Shown piece after piece: positions 24,899-33,092 of a stretch of DNA of 64,000 nucleotides. The translations under genes and the position numbers were made by a program. This DNA comes from Enterococcus alishanensis (GTDB lineage Bacteria > Bacillota > Bacilli > Lactobacillales > Enterococcaceae): assembly GCF_019218635.1 (NCBI RefSeq), contig NZ_JAHUZB010000002.1:248001-312000 (forward strand), given 5' to 3'. A model generated the notes under the pieces. It worked only from the letters and a program-made list of their open reading frames with translations, was not told the DNA's origin and searched no databases. Numbering within the stretch: position 1 is the first letter of the stretch; each line of letters opens with the position of its first letter.

Positions 24899-25738
24899 AT
24901 GTCTAAAGTAAAAATAGTTACCGATTCGTCTTGTACCATTGAAAAAAGTGTGCGGGATGATTTAAATATTACAATGATTCCATTATCAGTGATGATTGAT
25001 GATGTGGTTTATCCCGATGATGATAATTTAAGTGGCGAAAAATTTATGGATATGATGGCAGGGGCAAAGAGTTTACCTAAAACTAGTCAGCCACCAATTG
25101 GTTATTTTGCTGAACTTTATGATGAATTGGGTAAAGATGGTAGCCAAATTATTTCTATTCATATGGTTCATACTTTAAGTGGGACTGTTGAAGCAGCTCG
25201 CCAAGCAACTTTTTTAACTAGTAGTGATGTCACTGTAATTGATAGTGGTTTCATTGATCAAGGATTATCTTTTCAAGTTATTCGAGCAGCTGAAATGGCA
25301 AACAATGGTGCATCAGTTGAAGAAATATTAGCAGCTATTGGTAAAATTAAGGAAAATAGCTATTTGTTTATTGGTATTTCTTCGCTAGATAATTTGGTAA
25401 AAGGTGGCCGGGTTTCTCGAGCCAAAGGTGTTATTTCAAACGTATTAAACATGCGAGTGATTATGGAATTAGAAAATGGGTTACTCACGCCCATCGTTAA
25501 AGGCCGAGGGAAAAAAACTTTCACCAAGTGGTTTGAAAATTTCAAAGATGAATTAAGTAAATTTACCATTAGAAAAATCGGTATCTCACATACCGGCAAA
25601 ACAGAATTCATTGAAGAAGCCAAACAAGCATTACAAGAAATGTTTCCTGATATGGAAATTCCAGTTCTGCATACAAATCCAATTGTAGCGACACATGCTG
25701 GTAAAGAAGCTTTTGCCATCATGTATTATACTGAATAA
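24899..25738 (+). CDS. DegV family fatty-acid-binding protein
   Basis: A 279-residue two-domain protein of the DegV (FakB-like) family. Key motifs: VTDSSC at the N-terminus, KTSQPPIG with the Ser/Pro loop near 60, HMVHTLSGT in the fatty-acid-binding region, and the glycine-rich KGGRVSRAKG. Members bind a single fatty acid and present it to a kinase FakA. No FakA is adjacent. AGAAGGATAG precedes ATG 24899. Cytosolic. Confidence 0.93.
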   Translation: MSKVKIVTDSSCTIEKSVRDDLNITMIPLSVMIDDVVYPDDDNLSGEKFMDMMAGAKSLPKTSQPPIGYFAELYDELGKDGSQIISIHMVHTLSGTVEAARQATFLTSSDVTVIDSGFIDQGLSFQVIRAAEMANNGASVEEILAAIGKIKENSYLFIGISSLDNLVKGGRVSRAKGVISNVLNMRVIMELENGLLTPIVKGRGKKTFTKWFENFKDELSKFTIRKIGISHTGKTEFIEEAKQALQEMFPDMEIPVLHTNPIVATHAGKEAFAIMYYTE

Positions 25739-25746
25739 AAATTTTG

Positions 25747-25790
25747 GAGCTGAGTCAAAGTCCTAGCGACTTTTGCTCAGCTTTATTTGT
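25747..25790 (+). terminator. Intrinsic terminator after degV
   Basis: AGCTGAG (from about 25748) pairs with CTCAGCT (to about 25782), with an inner AAAGTC/GACTTT stem, then a T-rich stretch. Confidence 0.85.
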
Positions 25791-25823
25791 AAAATTATCA
25801 ATGAAAAGAGGCATCTTCTCTAA

Positions 25824-26681
25824 ATGAAAAGCGTGAATATAAAAAAATTTCTACCAGTTATTGTTCCAATTATTACAGCATTGATAGTTTTGCTTAGTTT
25901 AAATCTGCTCTTACCTAAGGCCCAGCCAAAGTTAAAATTTTCTGCGGATAATACAAAGCAAAATTATAAAGAAACGATCCATTTTGTTGCTGTTGGAGAT
26001 TCTTTGACTGAAGGTGTAGGTGATGAAACCGGTGATGGTGGTTATGTGCCAATAGTAGCTAATGAATTAAAGGAACACTATGATTTGTCTACTGTCCAAA
26101 ATGAAAATTTTGGAGTTGCGGGTGAACGCAGTGATCAAATTTTAAAACGAATCAAAAAGGATGATGATTTGCAAACAAGTCTTGCTAGTGCTGATTTGAT
26201 AAGTATTACTGTTGGGGGTAATGATTTAATGCAAAGCTTCCAAAAAAAGATTAACGCAAAAAAATCCAGTGCTTTTAACGGAGCAATAAAAAAATACGAC
26301 AACAATATTCAAGATATTATGGATGAGATTAGAGAGCTAAATAAAGAAGCACCTATCTACATAGTTGGTATTTATAATCCGTATTATCTAAATTTTTCAA
26401 ATATAAAAATTATGCAAGAAGTTGTTGATAATTGGAATGAATCAACAAAAGAAATCATTGCAGATAATCAGAATACTTTCTTTATTCCAGTAAATGATTT
26501 ACTTTATAAAGGTTATAAAACCGCAAATTCTGATAGTGAGGATAATTCAGTCAAAAATAATCTCTTGTCTGACGATGATAGTTTCCATCCTAATAATACT
26601 GGTTATCACATCATGGCTGAGGCGATTAGTCAGGAAATGGTCAAGAGTCATAATTTGTGGTTGTTGAAGGAGAATGAATAA
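25824..26681 (+). CDS. SGNH/GDSL hydrolase, YpmR-like
   Basis: A 285-residue protein with an uncleaved-looking N-terminal membrane anchor (residues about 10-30) and an extracellular SGNH domain. The four blocks are present: GDSLTEG (Ser), the Gly in NFGVAGERS, GGND (Asn), and SFHPN (Asp-His near the end). SGNH lipases act on lipids or O-acetyl groups; YpmR of Bacillus has no proven substrate. It is followed without a gap by a YpmS homologue, then msrA and yozE, matching the Bacillus ypmR-ypmS-msr order. Confidence 0.9.
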   Translation: MKSVNIKKFLPVIVPIITALIVLLSLNLLLPKAQPKLKFSADNTKQNYKETIHFVAVGDSLTEGVGDETGDGGYVPIVANELKEHYDLSTVQNENFGVAGERSDQILKRIKKDDDLQTSLASADLISITVGGNDLMQSFQKKINAKKSSAFNGAIKKYDNNIQDIMDEIRELNKEAPIYIVGIYNPYYLNFSNIKIMQEVVDNWNESTKEIIADNQNTFFIPVNDLLYKGYKTANSDSEDNSVKNNLLSDDDSFHPNNTGYHIMAEAISQEMVKSHNLWLLKENE

Positions 26682-27287
26682 ATGAAGAAACCAAAAAATA
26701 TATGGAAATGGGCTTTTTTGATATTAATAGGTCTGATCTTAGGCAGTGGTATTTTTTTAGGTACTAGAATCTTTTCTCAACGAGAAACCAATCTACCACC
26801 AGCTAGTGAAGTGACCGTCACAAAAGGTACGTCAGTAGTAACCATGAACACGAATAAGAAAAAATTGAACACTTTAATGTCTTATTTTTTAAATAATTTT
26901 CAAAAAGATTCCGATGTTAAATATCAGTTTTATTTAGAAGATGAGGCTTTATTAACTGGAGAGTTTCCGATTTTAGGGACAAAAGTAGAGTTCAGTCTTT
27001 ATTTTGAACCGTATGTGATGACGAATGGCAATGTCCAATTAAAAGCAACTGATTTATCCATCGGAACTTTGAATTTTCCAGTGCAGCAAGTTATGTCCTT
27101 GGTTGAAAAAAGTTATGATTTTCCTGAATGGGTGGAAGTCAATCCTAGTGAGCAAACAATGACGATCAAATTAAATCAATTTAAACTGCAAAACGATATG
27201 TACGTGAAAGCAGATCATATTGATTTAGTTGGCGACGATATTCAATTTAGTTTATACTTACCGTCAGATGAAGGAGATGGTGAGTAA
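26682..27287 (+). CDS. YpmS-like membrane protein (DUF2140)
   Basis: A 201-residue protein with one N-terminal membrane helix (about 9-30) and an extracellular domain belonging to DUF2140 ([23 protein letters not shown] region, later LPVQQ-like [21 protein letters not shown]). ATG starts directly after the YpmR stop, so the two are probably co-translated and work at the cell surface. Function unknown. It overlaps msrA by one base (TAATG). Confidence 0.87.
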   Translation: MKKPKNIWKWAFLILIGLILGSGIFLGTRIFSQRETNLPPASEVTVTKGTSVVTMNTNKKKLNTLMSYFLNNFQKDSDVKYQFYLEDEALLTGEFPILGTKVEFSLYFEPYVMTNGNVQLKATDLSIGTLNFPVQQVMSLVEKSYDFPEWVEVNPSEQTMTIKLNQFKLQNDMYVKADHIDLVGDDIQFSLYLPSDEGDGE

Positions 27288-27796
27288 TGGAAAAAGCAAT
27301 CTTTGCTGGCGGCTGTTTTTGGTGTATGGTTCAGCCATTTGATAGTTTAGCGGGCATTGAATCAGTTGTTTCAGGCTATACTGGTGGAACAACTGAAAAC
27401 CCAACTTATCAGCAAGTTAAAAAAGGAGATACGGGACACACTGAGGCAGTTGAAATTACTTTTGACCCGACAATTTTTAGTTATCGAAAATTGTTAGAAG
27501 TGTACTGGCAACAAACGGACCCAACCGATGCTTTTGGCCAGTTTGAAGATCGCGGGGACAATTATCGACCAGTGATTTTTTATCAAAGTGAAGAACAAAG
27601 ACGTGCAGCGGAAAAAAGTCGCCAAGCCTTGGCAGACAGTGGCCGTTTTAATGAGCCAATTGTCACAACGATTGAACCGGCACAAATTTTTTATGCTGCT
27701 GAAATGGAACATCAAGACTATTATCAAAAAGAGCCAGAGAATTTTTCAAAGAATCATGCCATTCGAGAAGATTTCCTAGATCAAAATTGGAGGTAA
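27287..27796 (+). CDS. msrA: Peptide methionine-S-sulfoxide reductase
   Basis: A 169-residue MsrA. The catalytic GGCFWCM places Cys at residues 10 and 13; the following [12 protein letters not shown]-type segment and [11 protein letters not shown] near the end match the family. It reduces methionine-S-sulfoxide in proteins using thioredoxin. The start overlaps ypmS; yozE follows 3 bases later. No msrB is fused or adjacent. Confidence 0.96.
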   Translation: MEKAIFAGGCFWCMVQPFDSLAGIESVVSGYTGGTTENPTYQQVKKGDTGHTEAVEITFDPTIFSYRKLLEVYWQQTDPTDAFGQFEDRGDNYRPVIFYQSEEQRRAAEKSRQALADSGRFNEPIVTTIEPAQIFYAAEMEHQDYYQKEPENFSKNHAIREDFLDQNWR

Positions 27797-27799
27797 ATT

Positions 27800-28021
27800 T
27801 TGCGTAGAAGTTTCTATCATTATATATTGACGCAACGCGGTCACAATGTAGGTGATCCAGTTGAGGATTTTGCAGCCAATGTGGCAAAAGATAATAACTT
27901 TCCTAAGCAGTCACAAGACTATCATGAATTAAGTAGTTATCTAGAATTGAGTGTTAACTATCTCTCATCGATGGATTTATTTGATCAAGTTTGGGACAAT
28001 TATCAAGAAAATAATCAGTAA
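27800..28021 (+). CDS. YozE-like protein (UPF0346)
   Basis: A 73-residue protein, TTG start at 27800 behind GGAGG. SFYHYILTQRG at the N-terminus and SSMDLFDQVWDNYQ at the C-terminus identify UPF0346, a small SAM-like helical domain of unknown function. It sits after msrA, as in many Firmicutes. A terminator follows, closing the ypmR-ypmS-msrA-yozE unit. Confidence 0.92.
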   Translation: MRRSFYHYILTQRGHNVGDPVEDFAANVAKDNNFPKQSQDYHELSSYLELSVNYLSSMDLFDQVWDNYQENNQ

Positions 28022-28028
28022 AATTATG

Positions 28029-28063
28029 GGAAAAGCCAAACAGCGCTTTTCCTTTTTTTTTTT
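28029..28063 (+). terminator. Intrinsic terminator after yozE
   Basis: GGAAAAGC (28029-28036) pairs with GCTTTTCC (28045-28052), followed by eleven T. Confidence 0.92.
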
Positions 28064-28103
28064 ACATGCTATCATGAAAAAAAGGGATGAAAGGAGTTTT
28101 TTT

Positions 28104-29534
28104 TTGCATAAAAGAACGATTCCACTACCGATTTTTTTAGTTGGACTTTTTTTTACTGTGGTTGTTACTGCAGTTGTTGTTCATTTTATTGAAACTAGAG
28201 CGAGTGTACAGAATCAATCGGTTGTTCGAGTGACCCGTAGTGATTTAGATGAAGTTCAGGATTTATATGATTTAATAAGTACGAATTATGTGGAAGAAGT
28301 TAGCAAAAAAGCTTTGGTAGAAGGGGGTCTAAGCGGCATGACCGCCGTTTTAGATGATGAATATTCAGAATTTTTAACTGCTGAAGAAACCAAAAAAATT
28401 GATGAGTCTGTTTCAAGCAATTTTGGTGGTATAGGGACAAGTATAAATTTAAAGGATCGTTTGCCAGTTATCGAAGGTGTTCCAATTAAAAATTCTCCTG
28501 CGGAAAAAGCGTCTTTAAAAGCTGGAGATATTATTTTAGCTGTCGATGGTCAGTCCACTGAAAATCAGACGATTGATGAGACAGCAAATAAAATTCGGGG
28601 AAAAAAAGATACAGAAGTGAGTTTGTTGATTCGTCGTGGAGAAGAAGAATTTAGCGTTGATTTAAAAAGAGAGGTTGTTCCCAATGAAACGGTCATGGGA
28701 GAAATTAATTCAGATAATCCGACTATTGGTTATGTTGAATTAACTAATTTCCGAGAGACAACTGCGTTAGAATTTCGCAATACGATTGAAGATTTAAGAA
28801 CTCAAGGAGCTACTTCTTTTGTTGTTGATATCCGTCAAAACTCCGGGAATTTACTTTCTGAAGCAGAACGAGTAGCCAGCTACTTTTTATCGGATGGTGA
28901 TACAATCGCACAATTTTCAGCCCGTGGTGAGGTGGTATCAACCGAAAAAGCTGGTAGTAAAATAGATAGCGGATTTAAGGTAATTGAACCGACTGTATTT
29001 CTAGTAGATCAGGAAACAGCGTTTGGTTCAGAAGTATTGGCTGCGGCAGTTAAGCATAAAGGTTTTTCTTTAGTTGGAGTGAATACTTTTGGCAAAGGAA
29101 CCATCCAAAATGTCTTACCAATTGGTGAAAATAATTATTTACAATTAACAGTCATGAACTGGCTGACACCAGATGGTTCTTCGATTGATCAGACGGGAGT
29201 AAAGCCAACGATTCAAGCAGATTATCCTGACTATGCCAAATTGCCACCAATTTCTACCAGCTCAAACTGGCGAGTTGGTGATAATGGTGAAGTAATTAAG
29301 AATATTAATGTAATGCTAGCTGCCTTAGGCTACGAGACAAGTGGTGATTCTTTTAATGAACAAACATTAGATGCAGTCAAGGATATTCAAATCAATAATA
29401 ATATGGAAGCAACTGGTGTAGTGGATGAGCCGACAGCTAAGAATATTCAAGAAAGCATTTTTCAATTAGTAAAAGAAAATGATACAGCATATCAAAGTGC
29501 GGTAGATATGTTAAAAATCAATAAAATCTCCTAA
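28104..29534 (+). CDS. S41 (CtpA-type) peptidase homologue lacking the nucleophilic serine
   Basis: TTG at 28104 is chosen because AGGAG is 7 bases upstream; ATG 28074 has no such site. The protein has 476 residues: one membrane helix (8-28), a PDZ domain (about 105-190), an S41 protease core, and a peptidoglycan-binding-like C-terminus (GEVIKNINVMLAALGYE...). In S41 enzymes the nucleophile is the first Ser of (S/T)ASASE. Here that block is TAFGSE, with Phe at residue 307 (codon TTT, one base from TCT). The general-base Lys is kept (K331 in TFGKGT). Protease activity is therefore doubtful; a scaffold role is possible. lepB follows 24 bases on. Confidence 0.9.
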   Translation: MHKRTIPLPIFLVGLFFTVVVTAVVVHFIETRASVQNQSVVRVTRSDLDEVQDLYDLISTNYVEEVSKKALVEGGLSGMTAVLDDEYSEFLTAEETKKIDESVSSNFGGIGTSINLKDRLPVIEGVPIKNSPAEKASLKAGDIILAVDGQSTENQTIDETANKIRGKKDTEVSLLIRRGEEEFSVDLKREVVPNETVMGEINSDNPTIGYVELTNFRETTALEFRNTIEDLRTQGATSFVVDIRQNSGNLLSEAERVASYFLSDGDTIAQFSARGEVVSTEKAGSKIDSGFKVIEPTVFLVDQETAFGSEVLAAAVKHKGFSLVGVNTFGKGTIQNVLPIGENNYLQLTVMNWLTPDGSSIDQTGVKPTIQADYPDYAKLPPISTSSNWRVGDNGEVIKNINVMLAALGYETSGDSFNEQTLDAVKDIQINNNMEATGVVDEPTAKNIQESIFQLVKENDTAYQSAVDMLKINKIS

Positions 29535-29558
29535 CATAAAATTAGAAGGAAAGATTAG

Positions 29559-30098
29559 ATGAAAAGATTTAAAAAAGAATATTTATGGTTAGGTCTAAAA
29601 TATTTGATAATTGCTTTATTTTTTGGCGTAATTATTCGGGGTTTCATTTTAATTCCTGTACCGGTGACTGGTAATTCCATGTCACCGACTTTGAAACAGT
29701 CCGATATGGTAATCATGGAGAAATTTACATCAGTGAAACGTTTTGATGTCGTTGTTTTCGAACAAGCAGATCAAACTACTTATATTAAGCGCGTGATTGG
29801 ATTGCCAGGAGACCAGATTACCTATCAAGATGATATATTGTATGTGAATAACCAAGCTGTTTCCGAGCCGTATTTACAAAAGAAAAATGCAAGCAAGCAA
29901 ATGCCTTATACGACAAATTTCACGCTACGAGAATTAATTGGTGAGGATCGCTTACCTGAAGATCAGTATTTTGTTTTAGGAGACAATCGCCGAATCTCTA
30001 AAGACAGTCGTTCTTTTGGAACCGTCAAGGCGGATGAAATTATTGGAAAAGCAAGGTTTGTTTATTACCCTTTTAGTGATATGAAAATTATTTCTTAA
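29559..30098 (+). CDS. lepB: Signal peptidase I
   Basis: A 179-residue membrane protease that cleaves Sec signal peptides. One N-terminal membrane helix (about 14-33), catalytic Ser40 in GNSMSPTL, catalytic Lys77 in YIKRVIGLPGD, and the conserved GDNR near 148 followed by SKDSRSFG. It acts outside the membrane. AAGGAAAG precedes the start. Close to the ctpA-like gene upstream and ended by a strong terminator. Confidence 0.96.
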   Translation: MKRFKKEYLWLGLKYLIIALFFGVIIRGFILIPVPVTGNSMSPTLKQSDMVIMEKFTSVKRFDVVVFEQADQTTYIKRVIGLPGDQITYQDDILYVNNQAVSEPYLQKKNASKQMPYTTNFTLRELIGEDRLPEDQYFVLGDNRRISKDSRSFGTVKADEIIGKARFVYYPFSDMKIIS

Positions 30099-30099
30099 G

Positions 30100-30128
30100 C
30101 TCTGAGATTAAATGTCTCAGAGTTTTTT
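30100..30128 (+). terminator. Intrinsic terminator after lepB
   Basis: CTCTGAGA pairs with TCTCAGAG across a 7-base loop, followed by seven T. Confidence 0.92.
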
Positions 30129-30139
30129 TGTGAAAAAAA

Positions 30140-30154
30140 TAGGGGAAATCCCTA
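30140..30154 (+). promoter_or_regulatory. NreC-like operator upstream of DUF1858-DUF438
   Basis: TAGGGGAAATCCCTA, a near-perfect dyad TAGGG-N5-CCCTA. Its centre (30147) is about 33 bases before the -10 TACAAT (30178-30183), placing it near -43, where class II activators bind. No good -35 is present. A second copy precedes nirB. Staphylococcal NreC is known to use TAGGG-N4-CCCTA; the extra spacer base here differs. Confidence 0.75.
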
Positions 30155-30177
30155 TATTTTTTCAATAAAAATACGTT

Positions 30178-30183
30178 TACAAT
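30178..30183 (+). promoter_or_regulatory. Activator-dependent -10 element for DUF1858-DUF438
   Basis: TACAAT at 30178-30183, 35 bases before the DUF1858 start, with no recognisable -35 but with the palindrome at 30140-30154 in its place. Confidence 0.55.
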
Positions 30184-30217
30184 ATTTGTGAAATACTTAA
30201 TTATATGGAGGGATAAA

Positions 30218-30448
30218 ATGCCAGAAATTGATTTATCGCGAACTCTATTTGATATAGTCAAAGACTTTCCAGAAGTTCAAACCATAATGGCCGCTAATGG
30301 ATTTAAAGAAATTGCCAAACCAGGCATGCTTCAAACAGCTGGCCGCTATATGACAATACCTAAAGGAGCAAAAATGAAAAAAATTCCTTTAGCAGAAATA
30401 GTTACAAAATTTGAAGAAGCTGGTTTTATTGTGAAAGGAGTAGATTAA
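30218..30448 (+). CDS. DUF1858 domain protein (ScdA N-terminal-like)
   Basis: A 76-residue helical protein. LSRTLFDIVKDFPEVQTIMAANGF, seen through LFDIVKDFPEV, marks DUF1858, the domain also found at the N-terminus of ScdA/YtfE di-iron repair proteins and in NO-related genes. ATG 30218 follows GGAGGG. It ends one base before the DUF438 gene, with which it is co-translated. Its promoter carries an NreC-type palindrome, so it is probably induced with nitrite metabolism. Biochemical role unknown. Confidence 0.85.
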   Translation: MPEIDLSRTLFDIVKDFPEVQTIMAANGFKEIAKPGMLQTAGRYMTIPKGAKMKKIPLAEIVTKFEEAGFIVKGVD

Positions 30449-31750
30449 ATGGATCAAACTAAAGCACAAAGACAAGAGAAAATTGTTGAAATATTATCTT
30501 TGTTACACCAAGGAGGCTCTTTTGAAGAAGCCAAGGAGATGTTTAATCAAGAATTTGATGGTATCGATGTGACAGAAATTACTGCAGCTGAAAAAGCTTT
30601 AATTCAAAGTGGACTAGCGCCGACTGAAATTCAAAAATTATGTAATATTCATGCGGCAGTTTTTAAAGGTTCCATTAATGAGATTCATCGTTCTGATTAC
30701 GAGCATGAACAACCAGGACATCCAGTTGCTGTCTTAAAGCTAGAAAATCAAGTGTTGCAATCGTTATTGACTGATGAAGTGGATGATTTGTTACAGAAAA
30801 TAAAAACTGGCGATTGGTCTCAAAAAGAGCGCTTGCTATCGGCCTTGACTGATTTAAAACAAATTGATAAACATTATGCCCGCAAAGAAACGATCATTTT
30901 TTCTTATATGGAAAAATACGGTATCACAGCGCCACCTAAAGTAATGTGGGGCGTAGACGATAACATTCGGGAAATGCTAAAAGAATTAATTACTTATCTT
31001 GATTCGTCTAAAGCAGCCTTTAATCCGCTCTTTGAAAAGTGGACAGCTTTAAAAACAGAAATTGAAGAAATGATTTTTAAAGAAGAAGAGATTATGGTAC
31101 CGATGACTTTAGATGTCTTTAGTTTAGCTGATTGGGAAAAAATTGCAGCTGATAGTTTTGATATTGGCTATGCGTTTATTCCCGAACCTTTACCATGGAA
31201 AGCTAGTGAAAAAGCGAAGGCTAGTGAAATCGAAAGAGAGCCGGCTAGGCAAATCGCAATTGCTCAAGCAAAAGAGACCACAGATGGTATTGCTGCAGGA
31301 TTAGAATTAACTAAAAATATGGAAGAATCGATAACCTCTAACTCAGAAATAATTGGTCTTCCGACAGGTTCATTACAGCTAAAAGAAATGGTTGCGATAT
31401 TTCAAGTATTGCCGGTAGACTTAACCTTTGTTGATAAAAATGACATCGTACGTTTTTACTCTGAAGGAAAATCTCGTGTATTTCCACGGACAAATTCTGT
31501 TTTAGGCCGAGAAGTAATTAACTGCCATCCGCCAAAAAGTATGCATGTTGTGCAACAAATTTTAGATGATTTTCGAGCAGGTGTGAGAGAAACAGCTGAT
31601 TTTTGGATCGATATGAAAGGGATGAAGGTTTATATTCGCTACTTTGCTTTAAAAGATCAAGAAGGTGAATACTTAGGTTGTTTAGAAGTGACTCAAGATA
31701 TTACTAAAATTCAAAAGATTGAAGGCCAAAATCGTTTATTAGATGAATAA
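30449..31750 (+). CDS. DUF438 protein with hemerythrin-like and PAS domains
   Basis: A 433-residue protein: DUF438 (about 10-80), a hemerythrin-like helical domain (about 90-215, with EHEQPGHPVAVLKLEN, DKHYARKETI and FKEEEIMVPM as likely iron ligands), and a C-terminal PAS domain (about 310-425: VDLTFVDKNDIVRFYSEG and IRYFALKDQEGEYLGCLEV). Proteins of this build are thought to respond to O2 or NO through a di-iron site. ATG directly follows the DUF1858 stop. No output domain is attached, so it may act through a partner. Shared NreC-like control with nirB supports a nitrogen-oxide role. Confidence 0.88.
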   Translation: MDQTKAQRQEKIVEILSLLHQGGSFEEAKEMFNQEFDGIDVTEITAAEKALIQSGLAPTEIQKLCNIHAAVFKGSINEIHRSDYEHEQPGHPVAVLKLENQVLQSLLTDEVDDLLQKIKTGDWSQKERLLSALTDLKQIDKHYARKETIIFSYMEKYGITAPPKVMWGVDDNIREMLKELITYLDSSKAAFNPLFEKWTALKTEIEEMIFKEEEIMVPMTLDVFSLADWEKIAADSFDIGYAFIPEPLPWKASEKAKASEIEREPARQIAIAQAKETTDGIAAGLELTKNMEESITSNSEIIGLPTGSLQLKEMVAIFQVLPVDLTFVDKNDIVRFYSEGKSRVFPRTNSVLGREVINCHPPKSMHVVQQILDDFRAGVRETADFWIDMKGMKVYIRYFALKDQEGEYLGCLEVTQDITKIQKIEGQNRLLDE

Positions 31751-31797
31751 GTTTGTTTAATAATGACGTTTTGCAGACGTTCTATGCGAGCGGCTTA

Positions 31798-31827
31798 TTA
31801 CAATAAAAAATTTTTTTATGCTATATT
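31798..31827 (+). promoter_or_regulatory. Promoter of the OsmC/Ohr-like gene
   Basis: TTACAA (31798-31803), 18-base spacer, TATATT (31822-31827) with TGC before it. Confidence 0.55.
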
Positions 31828-31856
31828 GAATTTATAGACAAGAAAGGATGATTCAA

Positions 31857-32267
31857 ATGGCAAAAAAAATCTCACTATCAACAGTTGTTAATGAAGGCGG
31901 TCGTGAAGGCGAAAGTAAATCAGTGACAGGATATTTAGATGTTAAAACGACTGGTGCAAAAAAAGAGGGGTATACAAATCCTGAAGAACTATTTGCAGCA
32001 GGAATTGCTGCTTGTTTTAATGGCGCGATGGTTTTCCCATTAGAACGTGATGGTAAAGGGGATCTACATCGTTCTGTCCGAGCTGAAGTTGGTTTACTTG
32101 GTGATTTGCCTGATTTTAATACTTTACATTTAGAAGTGACTTTAATTGGAAAAATCGATGGCTTGTCTAAAGAAGAAACTTTAAAATATATGGAAGAAAC
32201 AGAAGGTATCTGCCCATATTCTAAAGCAATCAAAGGTAATGTAAAGATTACTTTAGATGCTGAATAA
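31857..32267 (+). CDS. Ohr/OsmC family peroxidase
   Basis: A 136-residue protein of the OsmC/Ohr family, which reduces organic hydroperoxides through two cysteines. The active Cys occur in AAGIAACFNGA (near residue 56) and GICPYSKAI (near 119). NPEELFAAG and the following helix are typical. The start 31857 follows AAGGATG; a codon at 31848 is inside the ribosome-site region. Monocistronic with its own promoter and terminator. Lipoyl-dependent reduction, usual in the family, is not testable here. Confidence 0.92.
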   Translation: MAKKISLSTVVNEGGREGESKSVTGYLDVKTTGAKKEGYTNPEELFAAGIAACFNGAMVFPLERDGKGDLHRSVRAEVGLLGDLPDFNTLHLEVTLIGKIDGLSKEETLKYMEETEGICPYSKAIKGNVKITLDAE

Positions 32268-32282
32268 TAAATGAACAATCAC

Positions 32283-32312
32283 AAGTTGAGTAATCGGCTT
32301 GTGATTTTTTTG
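32283..32312 (+). terminator. Intrinsic terminator after the Ohr-like gene
   Basis: TCACAAG pairs with CTTGTGA over a 12-base loop, then seven T. Confidence 0.85.
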
Positions 32313-32393
32313 CATAAATTTGTAATGATCACTCCTGTAATCTTTTTGAATTTGCTATACTAAAATAAATTAGTAAAGAGAGAAGGGATAAGA

Positions 32394-32753
32394 ATGATTG
32401 ATCATTTAAGTTTAGGTGTATCTGATTTATCAAAAAGCAAAGAGTTTTATTCAAAAGCTTTGGCACCTTTAGGCTATCAGGTAAAAATCGAAATGGACCA
32501 CGGAATTTGCTATGGTGCCAGTGATGGTGGGGATCTATGGATTTTAAAAAGCGAGCCAACTAAAATTCATGTAGCTTTTGGCACAACCAAACAGGAAATT
32601 GTTGATGCATTTTATCAAGCAGCAATTAATGCTGGTGGAAGAGACAATGGGGCACCGGGTCTTCGTCCTAATTACCATGAAAACTATTATGCAGCCTTTG
32701 TAATTGACCCTGACGGTTATAATATTGAAGCCGTCTGCCATCAAGAATATTAG
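32394..32753 (+). CDS. VOC (glyoxalase/dioxygenase superfamily) protein
   Basis: A 119-residue vicinal-oxygen-chelate fold protein. It starts with IDHLSLGVSDLSKSKEFY and ends with YYAAFVIDPDGYNIEAVCH, the two halves of the metal-binding beta-alpha-beta repeat with His3 and a C-terminal Glu as likely ligands. Substrate unknown. A TGC-TATACT promoter lies near 32356-32361. It is followed 10 bases later by a monooxygenase-domain gene. Confidence 0.9.
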   Translation: MIDHLSLGVSDLSKSKEFYSKALAPLGYQVKIEMDHGICYGASDGGDLWILKSEPTKIHVAFGTTKQEIVDAFYQAAINAGGRDNGAPGLRPNYHENYYAAFVIDPDGYNIEAVCHQEY

Positions 32754-32763
32754 GAGGAAAACA

Positions 32764-33051
32764 ATGATAATTATTAATGTTTTGTTGAAAGTTAAACCAG
32801 AAAAACGAGAAGAATTTTTAGTATTTGTAGAGGATTTAGTGAGTAAATCTAGACAAGATGAAGGGGCTCTTTTCTATGATTGTTTAGAGAGCTTGGATAC
32901 GAAAAATCAGTTTATGATTATAGAAAATTGGCGGGATCAAGCAGCTGTTGACTTGCATAATGAAACAGCCCATTTGAAAAAATTTATTGTTGAAATCGAT
33001 CAGTATTTAGCTGCTGATAAAGAACTGAAAAAGATAGCTTATCCTGAATAA
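32764..33051 (+). CDS. ABM-domain monooxygenase (YgiN/quinol monooxygenase-like)
   Basis: A 95-residue dimeric alpha-beta barrel protein. ATG 32764 follows AGGAGGA, and in-frame 32704 would overlap the VOC gene. The ABM pattern is seen in VLLKVKPEKREEFL, EGALFYDCLESLD, FMIIENWRDQAAVDLHNET and HLKKF. These proteins oxidise quinols or other aromatics without a bound metal. Substrate unknown; probably an operon with the VOC protein. Confidence 0.88.
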   Translation: MIIINVLLKVKPEKREEFLVFVEDLVSKSRQDEGALFYDCLESLDTKNQFMIIENWRDQAAVDLHNETAHLKKFIVEIDQYLAADKELKKIAYPE

Positions 33052-33057
33052 TAAAAA

Positions 33058-33090
33058 AGTAGAGAACTATTGGCAAAATAGTTCTCTATT
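33058..33090. terminator. Bidirectional terminator between the ABM and permease genes
   Basis: AGAGAACTAT pairs with ATAGTTCTCT, with AAAAA on one side and an A/T tract on the other, between converging genes. Confidence 0.8.
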
Positions 33091-33092
33091 AA

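Noticed and set aside
31853-32278. Minus-strand 141-codon frame over the Ohr-like gene
   Set aside because: Opposite to a clear family gene with better ribosome site; typical antisense shadow.
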